From assembly GCA_043228905.1 (NCBI GenBank), contig JBHGNT010000003.1, positions 5,828,001 to 5,892,000 of the forward strand: 64,000 bases of DNA. Direction: 5' to 3'. Origin of the DNA: Azolla caroliniana (taxonomy: Eukaryota; Polypodiophyta). The notes under the pieces were generated by a model. It saw nothing but the letters and a program-made list of their open reading frames with translations, ran no database searches and was not told where the DNA came from. Positions 31,356-43,567 of the stretch are shown here, one piece after another. Position 1 is the stretch's first letter; every line of letters begins with the position of its first letter. A program made the translations under genes and the position numbers.

Positions 31356-34300
31356 TCTATACTATGTTGTGTGCATATACATCCTTTCTTTGTGGCCTAC
31401 CAACTTTTCAACTACACATGACAATGAATTATATTCGGTTTTTCCCAAGCTTATCAATGCACCCTCGCACCTCACAATAAAATGATTTCATGTACACTTT
31501 CAATTTTCGAAATTGCAAGGCCACCAATTCTACTACTCGCTTATGTAGTTTCTCTCTCAAGTAGGTTGCTCTCTTTTACAAAACAAGATAGTGTTGAGTT
31601 TGCTTACATATTTGTGTACACGATTGAGCTTTCAACATAAAATGTAGTTAATGCTTTCAAGTGTTTCTTGGTAGTACATTCTATCTTTCCTTTATCGTAA
31701 AAGTCATTCAATGTTTGTCATTAAATTTTCGTGGCAACAGTAGTAGTGGTGGTGGTGGTGGTGGTGTAGTCTTTTTCTTCTCTAACAACAATGTCTAGTT
31801 GTTAGTCACGCACAATGCATGGCTATGTGTTCTTTATTTTTACTTTTACAAATAACATGTTACTCTCCTTGTGAAAGTTTGTGGTTCTAATAATGGAATG
31901 TATTATATATATATATATGTATGTGTGTGTATGTCACACTACTCTCGAGGATTATCACGTAGATGTGATACTAATGAACGTATAACCTTGAGATATTTAA
32001 TTAATGCAAAGGTTTGCTTCTCAAAAAATTGGATGGTATCAAAAAGATTTGTCAATCTCTCCTAAGTCTCACAACTTCCTTTTTCCTATTTCGCAAATCT
32101 CTATAAAGGAATCCAACTCACCTCAATCAACTTTAAACCGCCATGTGACTGTTGGCAAGGATAAGCTCCTCGCACACTAAAAGGTTTTGTCGTATAAACA
32201 TGTTGACATTAAGATAAGATTGTTAGACAAAACGGGAATAATGAAAGTTTCGGGGCATTTTCATCGTTTGGTATGCTTTTTATTTCCATTGAGTACGCAA
32301 TCGCGCGGGTCCTAAAGAACAGAGAAAGTCGTGAATTAAATACAAACATCCAACCCTAGGTACCTTAAGAAGATATGTTTTGAATCATTTAGTTAATCAA
32401 TGCTTTGTTGTTCGAGAAACAATGAAACTTTTGTAGATTGTCTAAATCTAGCGAACATATTAAAATTAAGTGTGAATATGTCCAATTATGCACACACTTT
32501 TTTTGTTTGTTTATAGCGATAAGCATTATGTCATGCAATTATTAGTCTCTTTCCAACTACATGGAATGGAGACATTAAATAAGATAACTCTTAACGTTAC
32601 ATATGATACAAAGAGCATATGTTTGTTTTGTTTCTATTGATTCTTGAATCCCTTCAACAAAGGGGAAGCTATTAACAAGTTCATGATGTGTTGACTAGAA
32701 GACACTACATCAATGACCTCCCATCCCCGACCTCCTCTAATAAAAAAAAATCTATAAGTGAACGTCGTAAACACTTTAACGGCTCTTTACAAATTTTTTT
32801 AATTCCAGAAACTCTCATTTCAAGAGATCGTTACTTTTTTGCCCTAGTTTCCAATCTCATTTTGTGTTAAGTCTGATAAAATTTATGAAAGTGACAAGCA
32901 GCAAAAATTGTTATCAAATTCTAATAAATACCATTGGTTTGTTGCAATGAGTATTTGTTCCACATACCCTTTGCATATACCTTCAAATAAATTAAAGCAA
33001 CCGCCGTTTTCTTTTAGTTTGAATTGAGCTATTCATAAACAGGTATATCCATCCCTCACAATTAATGCTCATGTGCTTGAAACACAAGAAAGATCCAAGC
33101 TTTGGATGATTTGAAGCTCATCAAAATAATGCTAGATTCACACTATATCGGTGTTGATATGATTGCTGATTCAAAAAAGACTCACATTTCGAGAATTACA
33201 CTCAAATGAGGCAAACAAAGGCGACCTTTATTTCTAACCCACCCTTTTATGCCTATGAGGGAATATCAAAACAACCCTATGAGGTGGAGCATCACTTTTT
33301 GTTTTCATTGATTACTTTTGTAGATCAGGGAGATATATCATATGATACACGAGAAAGATATATATATATAGATCGATAGATAGTATGTCATTGCTTGTTG
33401 GAGGTGCGTGTGAAAAATTAATCAGCAAGAAGATAACATTGCACTTTCTTTATTTTCAATTATTAGGTGGGAGAAGAGTCAGAAAAGACTTCGTTGAAAA
33501 CTTGCGCCTTTTTCCCTCTAATGTCACGTGAATCCAACTTAGATATGGACATGGATCAATGTCAATGAATTGCACCAAATCTTCTAACATGTTATTATGG
33601 CCTATGTGCTTGAACATCTTAGGTGTTTTATTGTAGCGTTTGTGTGTTTTTTGTGAATTATCCACAATGCACGTGATATCACCAACAAACATTATACATA
33701 GACACTTAGTCTAGGAGAGTATGCCATATTAGCTAAAGCCTCACATGAATTAGGTACGTAAGTTTGATGTCCAAAGATATGTGCCAAACAATGCAATTTT
33801 TTGTGTTACGTGATTTTTTTTTCATAAAATGTCACTTCAGAATATGTTTATGTGTAACTAAGTATACCATTAAAAAATTACGAGGACTAGCATGTGGATT
33901 TTCTCGAGCCATCTCATTGCCAAGCGTATCAAGATATAGAATATCAAGTCCCTTGACATTTACATAGCGTATAAAATCTATTTCCTCGCATCCCAACAAA
34001 ACTACAAATAACATGCATTATTTGTACCGTAACTCACATCAAGGTCATATACAATCTCTAGAACTTGCACACTTTCAAGCATGCATTCCAAATTCTTAAG
34101 CCTATCTCTTAGATTTGATGGCGTTGTCTTTGTTCTTATCAACTCTTTCCTTTAAAAACGTGATGTGCTCACTTGCCTTTAGAGTAAACTACATTTTTTT
34201 TGTGTTTTAAACATTTTACTACATTAGAAAAGGTTAGAAGTTTGCAAGGGTCCACAATTAAATAGCTTAGTTGATGAACGATCAGTAGCCAAGTGCCATT

Positions 34301-35060
34301 CCTTTGACGACGATATTATTGATCCAAACTAATGACCCAGATCTTGGAAAGGGATGATTGAAAGTCTAATTGGTGAGAAACTTTTTCATTACCTTCAAGT
34401 AAGATCTAATAATCTAATATCATGATGACATCAATACAAAATATAATCCAACAAATGCTTATTCACATTTTCTTTTCTCACTTTCCAACACATTTTTGTA
34501 TCCATTAATGGGAGATAGATAAATCGATAGGCTATTATCATGATAGATCTCTCTATCTCTCTTAGATTATATGTGAAATACTCGTAATCTCTTATGGTTT
34601 ATGGCAAGTCAATTCCATTGAGTTTCAAATGTAGATATTTACTAAGCAATACTTCATACTAAAATAGTTTTTGCCTAGAAATTTTATACTCAAATTTGTG
34701 TTTCGCTTTTTTTTTGGAGATATTTATGACAATATTCCTACTTATTTGTGCAATGGCATTTCTAGGGGCCATTTAATGTTTTGAAAAGGTATCTCTAAGA
34801 CACATAATAGAAGAATATCTAAAAATCATTACATAGATACTCGAAAGAAAAAGGCAAAAATCCTTATCTTCTCAATGAAAGATAACTACACCGTTTTGTA
34901 CCACTACCCCTTGGGGTGTGCCCATAAATCTACCAAATATTTTGTCATTAATACTTTTGTGTCATGCGTGTGTAGGTTTACGTCATCAAAAGATCACATG
35001 TCATATCTTGAAGCTATCCTTCCATTATGTTTAATCCTTAAGTGTTAGATCTTACTCTCA
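30866..35060. other. Long non-coding stretch
   Basis: About 4.2 kb without a recognisable gene or transposon domain. It contains (GT)n(GA)n at 31309-31355, a (GGT) tract near 31745-31765, and TA-rich tracts near 31905 and 33360. Frames such as 33456-33692 (-) and 33764-33967 (+) have no known motif. Confidence 0.4.
31309..31355 (+). repeat. Compound (GT)n(GA)n microsatellite
   Basis: About 13 GT units followed directly by about 10 GA units. Confidence 0.95.
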
Positions 35061-35300
35061 TTTGCACATTTAATTCCGTGGTTTTAAGTCATCAAAGCCC
35101 ATGTGAGTTCCTAAAGAGTTATAAAAGCCAATGTGAAGTTCATGAGTTCTATTCGACATATAAGACAACAATGATGTCTGCTATAAAGAAAATACTTCTC
35201 AACCTTCAAATTGTTTGTTGCACATTTAATTTCTTGATTTCTCTTCATAAGACCCCATGTGACTTTGTAAAGGAATGTAAAAAGCAATGTGACTTTTGAA
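35061..35300 (+). repeat. Imperfect direct repeat, ~158-bp spacing
   Basis: TTTGCACATTTAATT...CATCAAAGCCCATGTGA...AAAAGCCAATGTGA recurs about 158 bases on as TTGCACATTTAATT...ACCCCATGTGA...AAAAGCAATGTGA. Diverged. Confidence 0.55.
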
Positions 35301-35840
35301 GAATTTGGTTTTGTGGAGAGTGGTAGTGTATCATTGGCCCTTGTGGCAATATTGTTGCATGACTCGTAGGACGTTTAGGATATGACCTCTAGATATCATT
35401 ATCCCACTCTAGAAATTGGTAATAGCTTTACCGATTGAGTTGTACACGTTTTTCTTAATACAAGATAACCTTGAACAAAATAAATTCCAAAATCATATAA
35501 TGTTATTCCATTTATCATACTTAAAGATTCAATCATTCATCACGTTTATCATACAAGAAGCAAAACTTCCAATATATCTTTCCAAAGACTATGTGGATAC
35601 CCCCATTGATAGGTTCTTCAAGTCTATTTGTTCGTAAATTGCATGGAAGAGGGGTACAATTCATGAAATATACAATACAAAACTTAGTACATGGATTAAA
35701 GTAGACATAGAAAGCAATGACAACTTTAGTTACAAGTTATAGAAGTCAATTGTTACGTGAAAATTAGTGAATGCATAAATAATGTTAGTGAATACATGGC
35801 TGATATTAATAGCATATTGTTGAAGTGCAATTGCAAAACA
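35301..35840. other. Non-coding stretch
   Basis: No gene recognised before the LINE insertion site. Confidence 0.4.
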
Positions 35841-35865
35841 GAAATGATAAAATGGGGACATTGGA

Positions 35866-36620
35866 ATGAGTGCCTTTTATAGAGGTGCATCCAACCAGGT
35901 GTTAATGGCTGGAAGTATGGGGAAGAGCTTTAAGATGTTACGTTCGGTACGCGAAGGATGCCTATTGTCCCCGTACTTATACATCATTGGGGCAGAAGCT
36001 TTGCATTATCAAATTGCTGATAGATCTTGGCAAATACAAGGCCTTACCTTGCCTGATGATGAAGGTATGGTGCTTGATACGGCATATGCTGATGACACAA
36101 TGACATATGTCAAAGGTGATGCACACAATTTGGGTAGATTGCAAAATGCAATTGATGAGTTTTGTAGGGGATCGGATGCTAAAATAAATTGGAATAAATC
36201 TGTGGGCATTTGGATCAGTAATAAGCCCATGTTAAATTGGGTCCCTGACCCCAATTTTAGATGGTTGAGGAAAGGAGAAGCTACTACTACATACTTGGGC
36301 TTCAAAATTGGTATGGACATCGATCGATAGAACATTACAATCTACTAGTGGACAAAATAAAAGCAAAGTTAATATGGTGGAATGCAAGAAAACTATCCTC
36401 TGCAGGCAAGATTGTGATTGCAAATCAGATTCTAATGGCCACTATTTGGCATACTGCTGCATGCTGGATAATCGTGCCCAAGTCGATGAAATTGATAAAA
36501 AGGATTATCAGAAATTTCTTATGGGGGGGCACGGAGGAAAAACAGGCCTATGCAAAGGTTGCTTGGACCACGCTTATAAAAAGGAAAAGTGAAGGGGGGG
36601 GGGGGGGGGGGTGGGATTGA
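35866..36620 (+). pseudogene. LINE reverse transcriptase, C-terminal half
   Basis: Frame 1 (35866-36330) reads MSAFYRGASNQVLM, then VREGCLLSPYLYIIGAE, the catalytic AYADDTM (near 36082-36100, YADD), and the thumb region KINWNKSVGIWIS. After a frame change (36261-36620) it continues with TYLGF..., LSSAGKIVIANQILMATIW, FLWGGTEE and KVAWTTLI, conserved in plant L1 elements. It stops where an approximately 20-base G run (36593-36612) shifts the frame. Confidence 0.88.
36593..36612 (+). repeat. Poly-G tract in the LINE
   Basis: About 19 consecutive G, then TGGG, within the ORF2 remnant. The coding similarity on either side is in different frames. Confidence 0.85.
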
Positions 36621-36837
36621 TAGATCTCGTGGTGCAAACGAAGGCCTTGCTAGGCCAACTAGTGGTCAGGAGCCTACAACCTCTTGAGGCACTTGGAAAG
36701 TTGTATGGCGACGTAGATAGAAGATGTGGTTGCCGAGACAAGGTGGACGCTGGCCAAGCAACCCATTTTGGGGCTTTGTGCCAGAAATGAGATCCAAATA
36801 TTGGGGAAGTATGTAGAGTCGTTGTGCTATTGGAATT

Positions 36838-38301
36838 ATGAAAGCATGGCAAGAAATCAGAAAGGGGATCACATGTAGGTGGAGAAATGATCCATATGTG
36901 CGGATGTACATGCCAATGGTATGGAACCCATTGATTAGAGATATGGATGGGCTGATGATAGGCCAAAAAGCAGGTTTCAAATGGGCTGAGTTAATCAATG
37001 CCCAAGGGAATGCATTAGTGGAGTGGGAGAGGTTTTTGTCCAATGAGGTGGCACTCAAAAGGCTAAAATATGGAGAATAAGCAAGTGTAAAGGCATGCTC
37101 AAGAGAATTACAGATGCCATTGCATGCTACAGGAATACCATGGAAGAGGAAGAAGTAACAACCTTTGAAATTGCGTGGACGAAACTTGTAGATGCCAAGA
37201 ACTGTTTAATTGGCATTAAGGGAATGAAAGTAGAATCAAATGAGGTATTCTACTATAAACTAGAGCATGGAATGGTAAGAGTTGAGTAACCAGCCTTTCA
37301 AATAGAAAGGCCGATTAGGCTAATCGCAAAAAATGGCAAGAATATGATTATTGACCCTAAACCAATGGAGATCACACCGACGACAATGTGTTGGCCTATT
37401 TAAGGGCATTTGGATCAGTTATAATGGGACCCAACGATGTATTGTTGGAGAACTCAAGGACGAATTGATGGGAAAAAGTTGGTTCAATTTTTTAGGTATA
37501 ACATGAAGATTGGGAGGCAAATTATTCTAGAACAAGAACATGACAAGATTGCAGCAAGGAAATTTTGGATACAGGAGGGCATTAGTGAAATGAGACTAGA
37601 TAAATTCTAGAAAATGATATGGCATGACAGATATGACTACAAGATAATGATGTGTTTATGGCTTATTGCACATAGAGCCTTGCCGGTAGGGACGTGGGTG
37701 GGGTAAAGGCCCCGATGTAGACCCTAGATGCATTGCCTGTGGACAGATAGAAAGCATTTCCCATTGTCTATGGGAATGTCGCGAGGCAGTGGCTGTATGG
37801 GGAAGGGCACTACGCTTGCTTTGCCATGCCTCTAGTTCGTTCACCCTCAATTGGGGACATGCTTGCTAGATTTGTCTTGAGGATGATGTGGCGAAATACG
37901 ATGGCACATGCGATGCTAAGTAGAGAGGGGAGTATGGAATTGTGCGGCTGATCACTGACAACAGGGTACCTACAACTTGTGCACAAAATAAAAAACTTGG
38001 AGATTTTTGGATGTTGCTTGCCCCCATTACTATATGGTATATATGGACAACAAGGTGTACCAGGGTATTTTCAGCACACAAACGCCCCCCTGCTAAATCG
38101 ATTAAGCTAATCTGGCACACATTAATAACTACACTAAGAGCTCAATATGAGCGGATTGATGGTACTAATGATGTTGTAGAATTAATGAGGCTGAATTTTC
38201 GAAAGCGATGGTGTACTACACCGATGGCCGCAACAAATGGAATGGATATACTATGGAAGTATGAAGTACCCAAATGGTTGTTCCCCCCTCCCATTAGATG
38301 A
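36838..38301 (+). pseudogene. LINE ORF2 C-terminal region with zf-RVT-like domain
   Basis: Broken frames continue ORF2: MKAWQEIRKGIT...VRMYMPMVWNPLIRD (36838-37080), then ITDAIACYRNTMEEEE (37095-37289). Near 37660-37790 comes the zinc-binding region LIAHRALPVG ... CIACGQIESISHCLWEC. The end is IWYIWTTRCTRVFSAHKR...VPKWLFPPPIR with a stop at 38301. Several frameshifts. The terminal segment also appears in the LINE copy at 61551-62107. Confidence 0.8.
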
Positions 38302-38529
38302 ATGAGGGGCGTGAAAGACATGGCATGTGGGATAGGGAATGTAGGTGATGTGCATGAAAGGATGGCTAGAGCCATATGTGAAAGTGTAAGATAAATAAGC
38401 AAGATCTCTTGTGTAGGATAGGATAGTCTGGCTCTGGCTCGGCCTTCTTGAGAAAGGGATCGAGTTTTATGTATATTTTAACTAAAGGAGTATATTCTTT
38501 TTTGGAAAAAAAAGAAATGATAAAATGGG

Positions 38530-39569
38530 AATATTATGCTTAGTGTTCCTAATGTATATGGCCAGAATATCTGGCAATAAAGAATTACGCTAGCCCCTTA
38601 CCATACATAAGCTTCCTAGCCTTAAAAACTGACCTACCTAACTAAAATAAGTACTCAATCACTCTCATTATCTACCACCTTCAAAGAGTCAATTGGTGGT
38701 CCTTCAAACCGATTGTACTCCTATGTGCTTTATCCCCACAATATGGTTTCACAATCCCCTTACCCTTGTCCTTACCTCTTGCCTTGACTCACTTCGTTGC
38801 AATGTGCAAACGATGACTAGGAAGAATAAGATCAAGGCATTAGAAATGCATCAAGTAGTACTCCAAGAAACTTGCATTCTAGTGCAATATGCTAGATAGT
38901 GTATGATAACAACTAGGGCCCAAATGATTTATTTCCTTATGCTTGAGAAAGTGAACAAGAACTATTGATGTGATGCTTGCCAATCTACCCACAATACCAC
39001 AACACTTAACTTTGATCATGGTACACTAGTTGTTTTATCAAATAGATGGTCCTTGCTCTTTTCATGGCATGATATAGGTATACAAGTGATTCATTGGATT
39101 TGTTTACCTTTAGAACCTATACATGTCCCTTACTCTTTTCATGGCGTCGTTTTATCTCCTTAGACATATGATTTTGGGATACCCTTTTGTGGGTTGAGAT
39201 GCCTCTATTCTAGTTTTGCCTTTCTTTTTTAAGAATTTCCATTAGTGATTCCTATTTTAGGACATCAATAGAGTAAAAACGGATTAATTGAGTGCTTTTT
39301 AAAAAAGAAAGAAAGATACACCTTAGTATATTACTGGAGAAATGTACACAGAGAAAATGAATTGAGTGCTTGGTATAGTCATATACTCATTTTTGTAGCA
39401 CCATCTTTCCTCACTCTTCTTAGAGTACAGGTGGGGGCATAAGCTAGGTATGTTTCATGGTTTTACTAGAGACCATAGAACGTAACAAAAGCGTTTGTGC
39501 AAGCATACAAACGTTTGAAAATGAATGCGTTTTATTTTATTTTTCCTTTTTTATTATCAGAAATCAGCT
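38530..39569. other. Non-coding stretch
   Basis: No gene or transposon motif recognised. Confidence 0.4.
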
Positions 39570-39625
39570 CACTCTAGTGGTACGTTGTTGTGCTACAATT
39601 GCATATGTCTTGGGTTTGAATCCTA
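39570..39625 (+). mobile_element. Second tRNA-like (SINE-type) head
   Basis: An A-box-like CACTCTAGTGG (39570-39580) is followed by a B-box-like GGTTTGAATCC (39612-39622), one base off the consensus. A CT-rich tail (CTCTCCCTCTCGCGCTCTC) follows. No cloverleaf ends were found. Confidence 0.3.
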
Positions 39626-40300
39626 ATTTTTCTCACCTCTCCCTCTCGCGCTCTCTTTAGTGTCATGTCATAGTAAAATTTTATGTTAGTGTCATGTTTT
39701 CTTCATATTCTCAAATATACGTTTTCTGAGTTTTTGAACGTTTGATTATAATTTATAACGACATATTTTGATTCAATCTCTATAGTTCATACTCATTTTT
39801 TTGTAAAGTTCTAAAATGAAGAAATGGATACCGTCACTAATTGTGAGATGAGAACATCGATAATTGCAAGATGAGCTCATCATCAATACAACTGTCTTTG
39901 AATTATTTGATATTTATGTTCGTGCTTTCTAATGTTTAGTAGTTAAGTAATTCCTAAGTTTTGAACTTTTAATTGTGTTGCCATTTTATTCAAATTTTCA
40001 ATCAATATATAATATAGACCATAGTCATTTTTTGAAATTCCAATATTTACTTTTTTTCCAACTTATAAATCCAATCTAAATTTGAGATGATTTACCATAC
40101 ACGTTTGATTGAATCATTCTCGAATGCGAATGCACGTATGTTACGTATGGTTCATTCTATGCTAGAGACTATATTTGAAATTAATATCCATGGGAGTAAT
40201 CCTAGACATGAAAACTTAGTGCCATTAAAAGTTGCCAAGTTTTCATAGTAGTACTAAAGATTGTTAGCCTAGGTTGTCTCGTACTAGCCATCACTGAAGA
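39626..40300. other. Non-coding stretch
   Basis: Nothing recognised. Confidence 0.4.
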
Positions 40301-40482
40301 GCACCGTTTTTAGCTATAGGTACTTACATTAAGTAGTCAGTCCGAAAGGCGATGTAACTAGTCTCATTTTCTTGAACTTGATCGGAGGGAGATTCCCCGA
40401 TCTATGTTTAAGCCTCCTTGTACAGTCTCTTTGTAATAATCCTTCCTAAGTAATGGGAAAGTAGCTTCATTTTGGAAAAAAA
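40301..40482 (+). mobile_element. Probable LINE 3'-UTR fragment
   Basis: The sequence ends GGGAAAGTAGCTTCATTTTGG followed by nine A, preceded by a GC-richer block (GGAGGGAGATTCCCCGATC) and TTGTAATAATCC, resembling the ORF2-to-tail region of plant LINEs. No coding part or matching target duplication was found. Confidence 0.35.
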
Positions 40483-41239
40483 AACTCTTGATAAGCATTG
40501 TACAAATCAACATTAGTGTTGACTAAGGCCATGGTAGCTCTATCATTGATTTGACATAGGAGGTAGAGAAGGTAGACTTTGGGTGCATAACATGACTTGT
40601 TATCGATTTCTGGGTATTATTGGTCTCATTTCAATTTAAGTGAGTGAATGTGAGTGCTAACTACATGCATCTCATTGGTATTATTTAGGTATCATTTTAT
40701 TTTGGAAGTGAAGGATGCAATGGTTGTCTCGTCTTCATTTTAGCGTTTACTAATTATAGGGTACATCCCATCAATCATAGCCAAGAAATAATTTAACCAA
40801 TTCATGATAGAACTATGGTTAGTACAAGAAGGTGTTTTGAACTTAGAATTCGTCCATGATGTATTATCTTGTTGAATTCTCAATCATGCTCTACATCATA
40901 TGCCAACAAAAAAAATTCAAATTTAGTTGACGTTGGACAATCATCCAATAATGGTTTGCCTTCTTGGTTGTGTACATTTTGCGTGTGGACTTGGAGAGAA
41001 TAGGCCTTATCATCTTTCCACATGTAAATTAAGTGCCATCGAAATTCAATAGGTAATTGACCAGCTTGTATGAAAGAACATCCTAACAAGGAGTCATTGG
41101 CTACTTGGCTCACAAGTTGTGTAATCACAAAGCAAAGATTATACTCTACTCCAATGTGGTGGTTAAACATCATGGTGCCACACAATTTTGTGTATGAGGT
41201 GATCATTTTGGGGCTATCCCATTAATGCAAAGATTCAAA
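40483..41239. other. Non-coding stretch
   Basis: The 108-codon minus frame at 40880-41206 is unrecognised and adjoins an old copia RT on the other strand; it may be antisense to further eroded copia sequence. Confidence 0.35.
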
Positions 41240-41634
41240 GATAATGTTACTAACGCTCGATCTTATGTTTAGTATTATGCTCTTCCATCTATGTGGATAT
41301 GCATGCTAAAGTATGCATTTGAGAATCCAAATCCAAAGTACACAACATAGCTTGTTGTCAAGGGGTTCAAACAATAACATGTACTAGACTTCGGTAAGAT
41401 GATGAGTCTATGGTTACTATTGGAATTTGCGGTGGACATAGAATAGTTAGATTTTGAAAACAAACTTCCTCCATAAGATTCAAAGAGGACGTGTTTATGG
41501 ATCAACACACTAAGTTTGTGGAACTACGAATGTAGGGGATTTTATGTAGGCTAAACAAGAGCAAATATGGCATGAAACATGCAACCCAGTAATGACACCA
41601 AAAGTTCAACTCATTAGTAAAGTCAGAATGATTC
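41240..41634 (+). pseudogene. Old copia reverse transcriptase, part 1 (left of nested insertion)
   Basis: With scattered stops and frameshifts the + strand reads MWICMLKYAFENPNPKYTT, LVVKGFKQ (41325-41360), a worn segment resembling the copia RT palm, FKEDVFMDQ, and CRLNKSKYGMKHATQ ... HQKFNSLVKSE, which is the copia LYGLKQ region. It stops at GATTC (41630-41634), the insertion point of the younger element, and resumes at 48494. This copy is clearly older than the element nested in it. Confidence 0.75.
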
Positions 41635-41691
41635 TGTAAAGAATTGAGTGTAATTTTGTGCAACGAAAGGTGTGTGTATATGTATGTGTGT

Positions 41692-41743
<52 letters not shown>

Positions 41744-42030
41744 TACACGATATACAAAAAACAATAAAACTGTATTAACAAGAACAAGAATGAACCAACA
41801 ACTTTACAAAGAGAAGGAGAAGGTGCTTATGTAGTCACCTTCTCTCTAAGTTCTCTCACTAGAGCCACCTCTTACAAAAGAGGTGGAGCCTTAACTACCT
41901 ACTAAATATGTGTCATAAAACTTTAAGTTCTATGACACACTAGTTACTATACTAGGAGGTGTGGTGTTCACACACTTGAATATACTAAGGTGTGTTCCCA
42001 TGCTAGGGAAGTTGAGTTTGATTCTCAACA
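41635..42030 (-). repeat. 3' LTR of copia element 2
   Basis: 396 bp. On the minus strand it runs from TGTTGAGAATCAAAC to TTCTTTACA. A (GA)n tract occupies 41698-41740. Confidence 0.93.
41698..41740 (+). repeat. (GA)n microsatellite inside the LTR
   Basis: About 21 GA units, about 60 bp from the inner-type LTR edge, the same place as in the other LTRs of this family. Confidence 0.95.
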
Positions 42031-42042
42031 CGCCCCTGCAAA
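42031..42042 (-). other. Polypurine tract of copia element 2
   Basis: On the minus strand GCAGGGGCG abuts the 3' LTR. This is the standard position of the plus-strand primer for retrotransposon cDNA synthesis. Confidence 0.75.
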
Positions 42043-42294
42043 TGCAACTTTCGGTCACCGAGTAGTTGGTTCGGACTGGTCTTTGGGTCGGCTTCGAGTC
42101 AACTCCAGCTTCGGATAGCCGGCTCACTACCGTGACTGTTCTGCTCCAATTGATGTCACATCAAACGGTTCCTTACTACTCCTCAAGCTTGGCTAGTCGG
42201 TGGTCGAGAGACCTAAGTTCATCGTGAACTGCCACAACTTGTGGATACCCAAGGCCTTCATGAAGATATCGGCCGTCTGTAGGTTCGTGCTGAT

Positions 42295-42650
42295 CTAGTG
42301 TAGGTTGACATCGCGAGCCAGGACATGATCTCGAATAAAGTGATAATGCACCTCAATGTGCTTAGTCCGAGCGTGGAATACAAGGTTGTGGACCAGGTGG
42401 ATGCTGCTCATGTTGTCACAATATAGGAGAGTCGGATCCTTGATGGGAACTCCCATATCTTTCAATATTCTTTTGAGCCAAACGGCTTCACATGCAGCGA
42501 CGGTCGCGCCCCTGTATTTAGCTTCTGTGCTCAACAGTGCGACTGTCGACTACTTCTTATTGCTCCACGATATGGCTCCGCTGTTAAGGGAGAAGACGAA
42601 TCCCTATGTTGATCGTTTATCGGCTTTGTGACGCCCAATCGACATCGATG
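42295..42650 (-). pseudogene. Copia RNase H domain
   Basis: The minus frame reads MSTEAKYRGATVAACEAVWL, KDMGVPIKDPTLLYCDNMSS and FHARTKHIEVHYHFIRD. The Glu (STEAKY) and Asp (LYCDN) of the catalytic set and the KHIEV segment are present. The upstream part (42531-42731) is shifted in frame. It would remove RNA from the RNA-DNA hybrid during reverse transcription. Confidence 0.88.
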
Positions 42651-43549
42651 TACCCTTTGAGTTGAGTCGGTGTGGCCGATTTGTAGAGGATGCCGAAATC
42701 CATCGTCCCACTTACATAGTGTAACACTCACTTAGCACAGTCTAGGTGAATGTTTCGTGGTGTTTGCATAAATTGGCTAAGGAGGCCGACTGGATAGCTG
42801 AGGTCGGGCCAAGTAATGGTGAGATAGATAAGGCTTCCAACTAGTTGACGATAGAAAGTCTACCCACACTCTTCTGTGCCGAAATCGGCATCTAGCCTTA
42901 GATTTTGATCGAGAGGGGTGGCGACGAGAGATTGAGGATATCGTGTCGTTAGGAGATCATGATGCCGTCTAGAGTCTGAATTACTTCTATCCCTAGAAAG
43001 TAATGGAGCTCCTTCATGTCTTTCATTTTGAATTGACCGGAGAGTATCTTTTTGATATGTTCGATATCTGCTAACTACTCTCCTCCAATGGCCAAGTCAT
43101 CCACATATATTATGATGAATAGTAGTCCTCTGGAGTCGTTCTTGATGAACAACGAATTGTTAGACTTGGACATTTTAAAGTCAATTTGATGAAGATATTG
43201 GGTTAGCTTCGAATGCCAGGCTCTAGTTGCCTACTTGAGGCCGTAGAGAGGCTTTTTGAGTCGACTTGAATCGACCACGTGTGTCTGCGCATATCCTTTT
43301 GCCACAAGCCGGGCCTTACACCGATTGACGGTGTCGTCGGCATTGTGCTTCACCTTGAATATCCATCGGCATCCGATTATCTTTTTCATGGGGTGAAGAG
43401 GGGACGAGATCCCATGTCTCGTTTTTGGAGAGTGTTTGCATCTCCTCATTCATCGCTTCTACCCATCGCGGGTCTTTCGCGACTTCGGAAAAAGTTTCCG
43501 ACTCTTGGACTGTGACCACCTTCATCATGAATGCATAATGATATGCCAT
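42651..43549 (-). pseudogene. Copia reverse transcriptase with internal deletion
   Basis: It starts with VAKDPRWVEAMNEEMQTL and NETWDLVPSSP (43549-43400), shifts frame to IIGCRWIFKVKHNADD and CKARLVAKGYAQT (near 43380-43270), then jumps directly to RLKKPLYGLK (about 43231-43265). In copia RT those two motifs are separated by roughly 60 residues holding the first catalytic Asp (the QxDVxxAFL motif), which is therefore missing. Later IIIYVDDLAIGG (near 43110-43080) keeps the YVDD pair. A polymerase without the first Asp cannot be active. Confidence 0.88.
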
Positions 43550-43567
43550 GTAGTCATTATAGTCGAA

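Larger units (their letters stand above)
35841..38529 (+). mobile_element. 5'-truncated LINE (L1-type) with 16-bp target duplication
   Basis: The same 16 bases, GAAATGATAAAATGGG, occur at 35841-35856 and 38514-38529. Between them (35857-38513) lies the 3' half of a LINE ORF2 followed by a 3' UTR ending TTTTTTGGAAAAAAAA. Flanking duplication, A-rich 3' end and missing 5' part are the signature of target-primed reverse transcription. The endonuclease and the first part of RT are absent. Confidence 0.93.
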
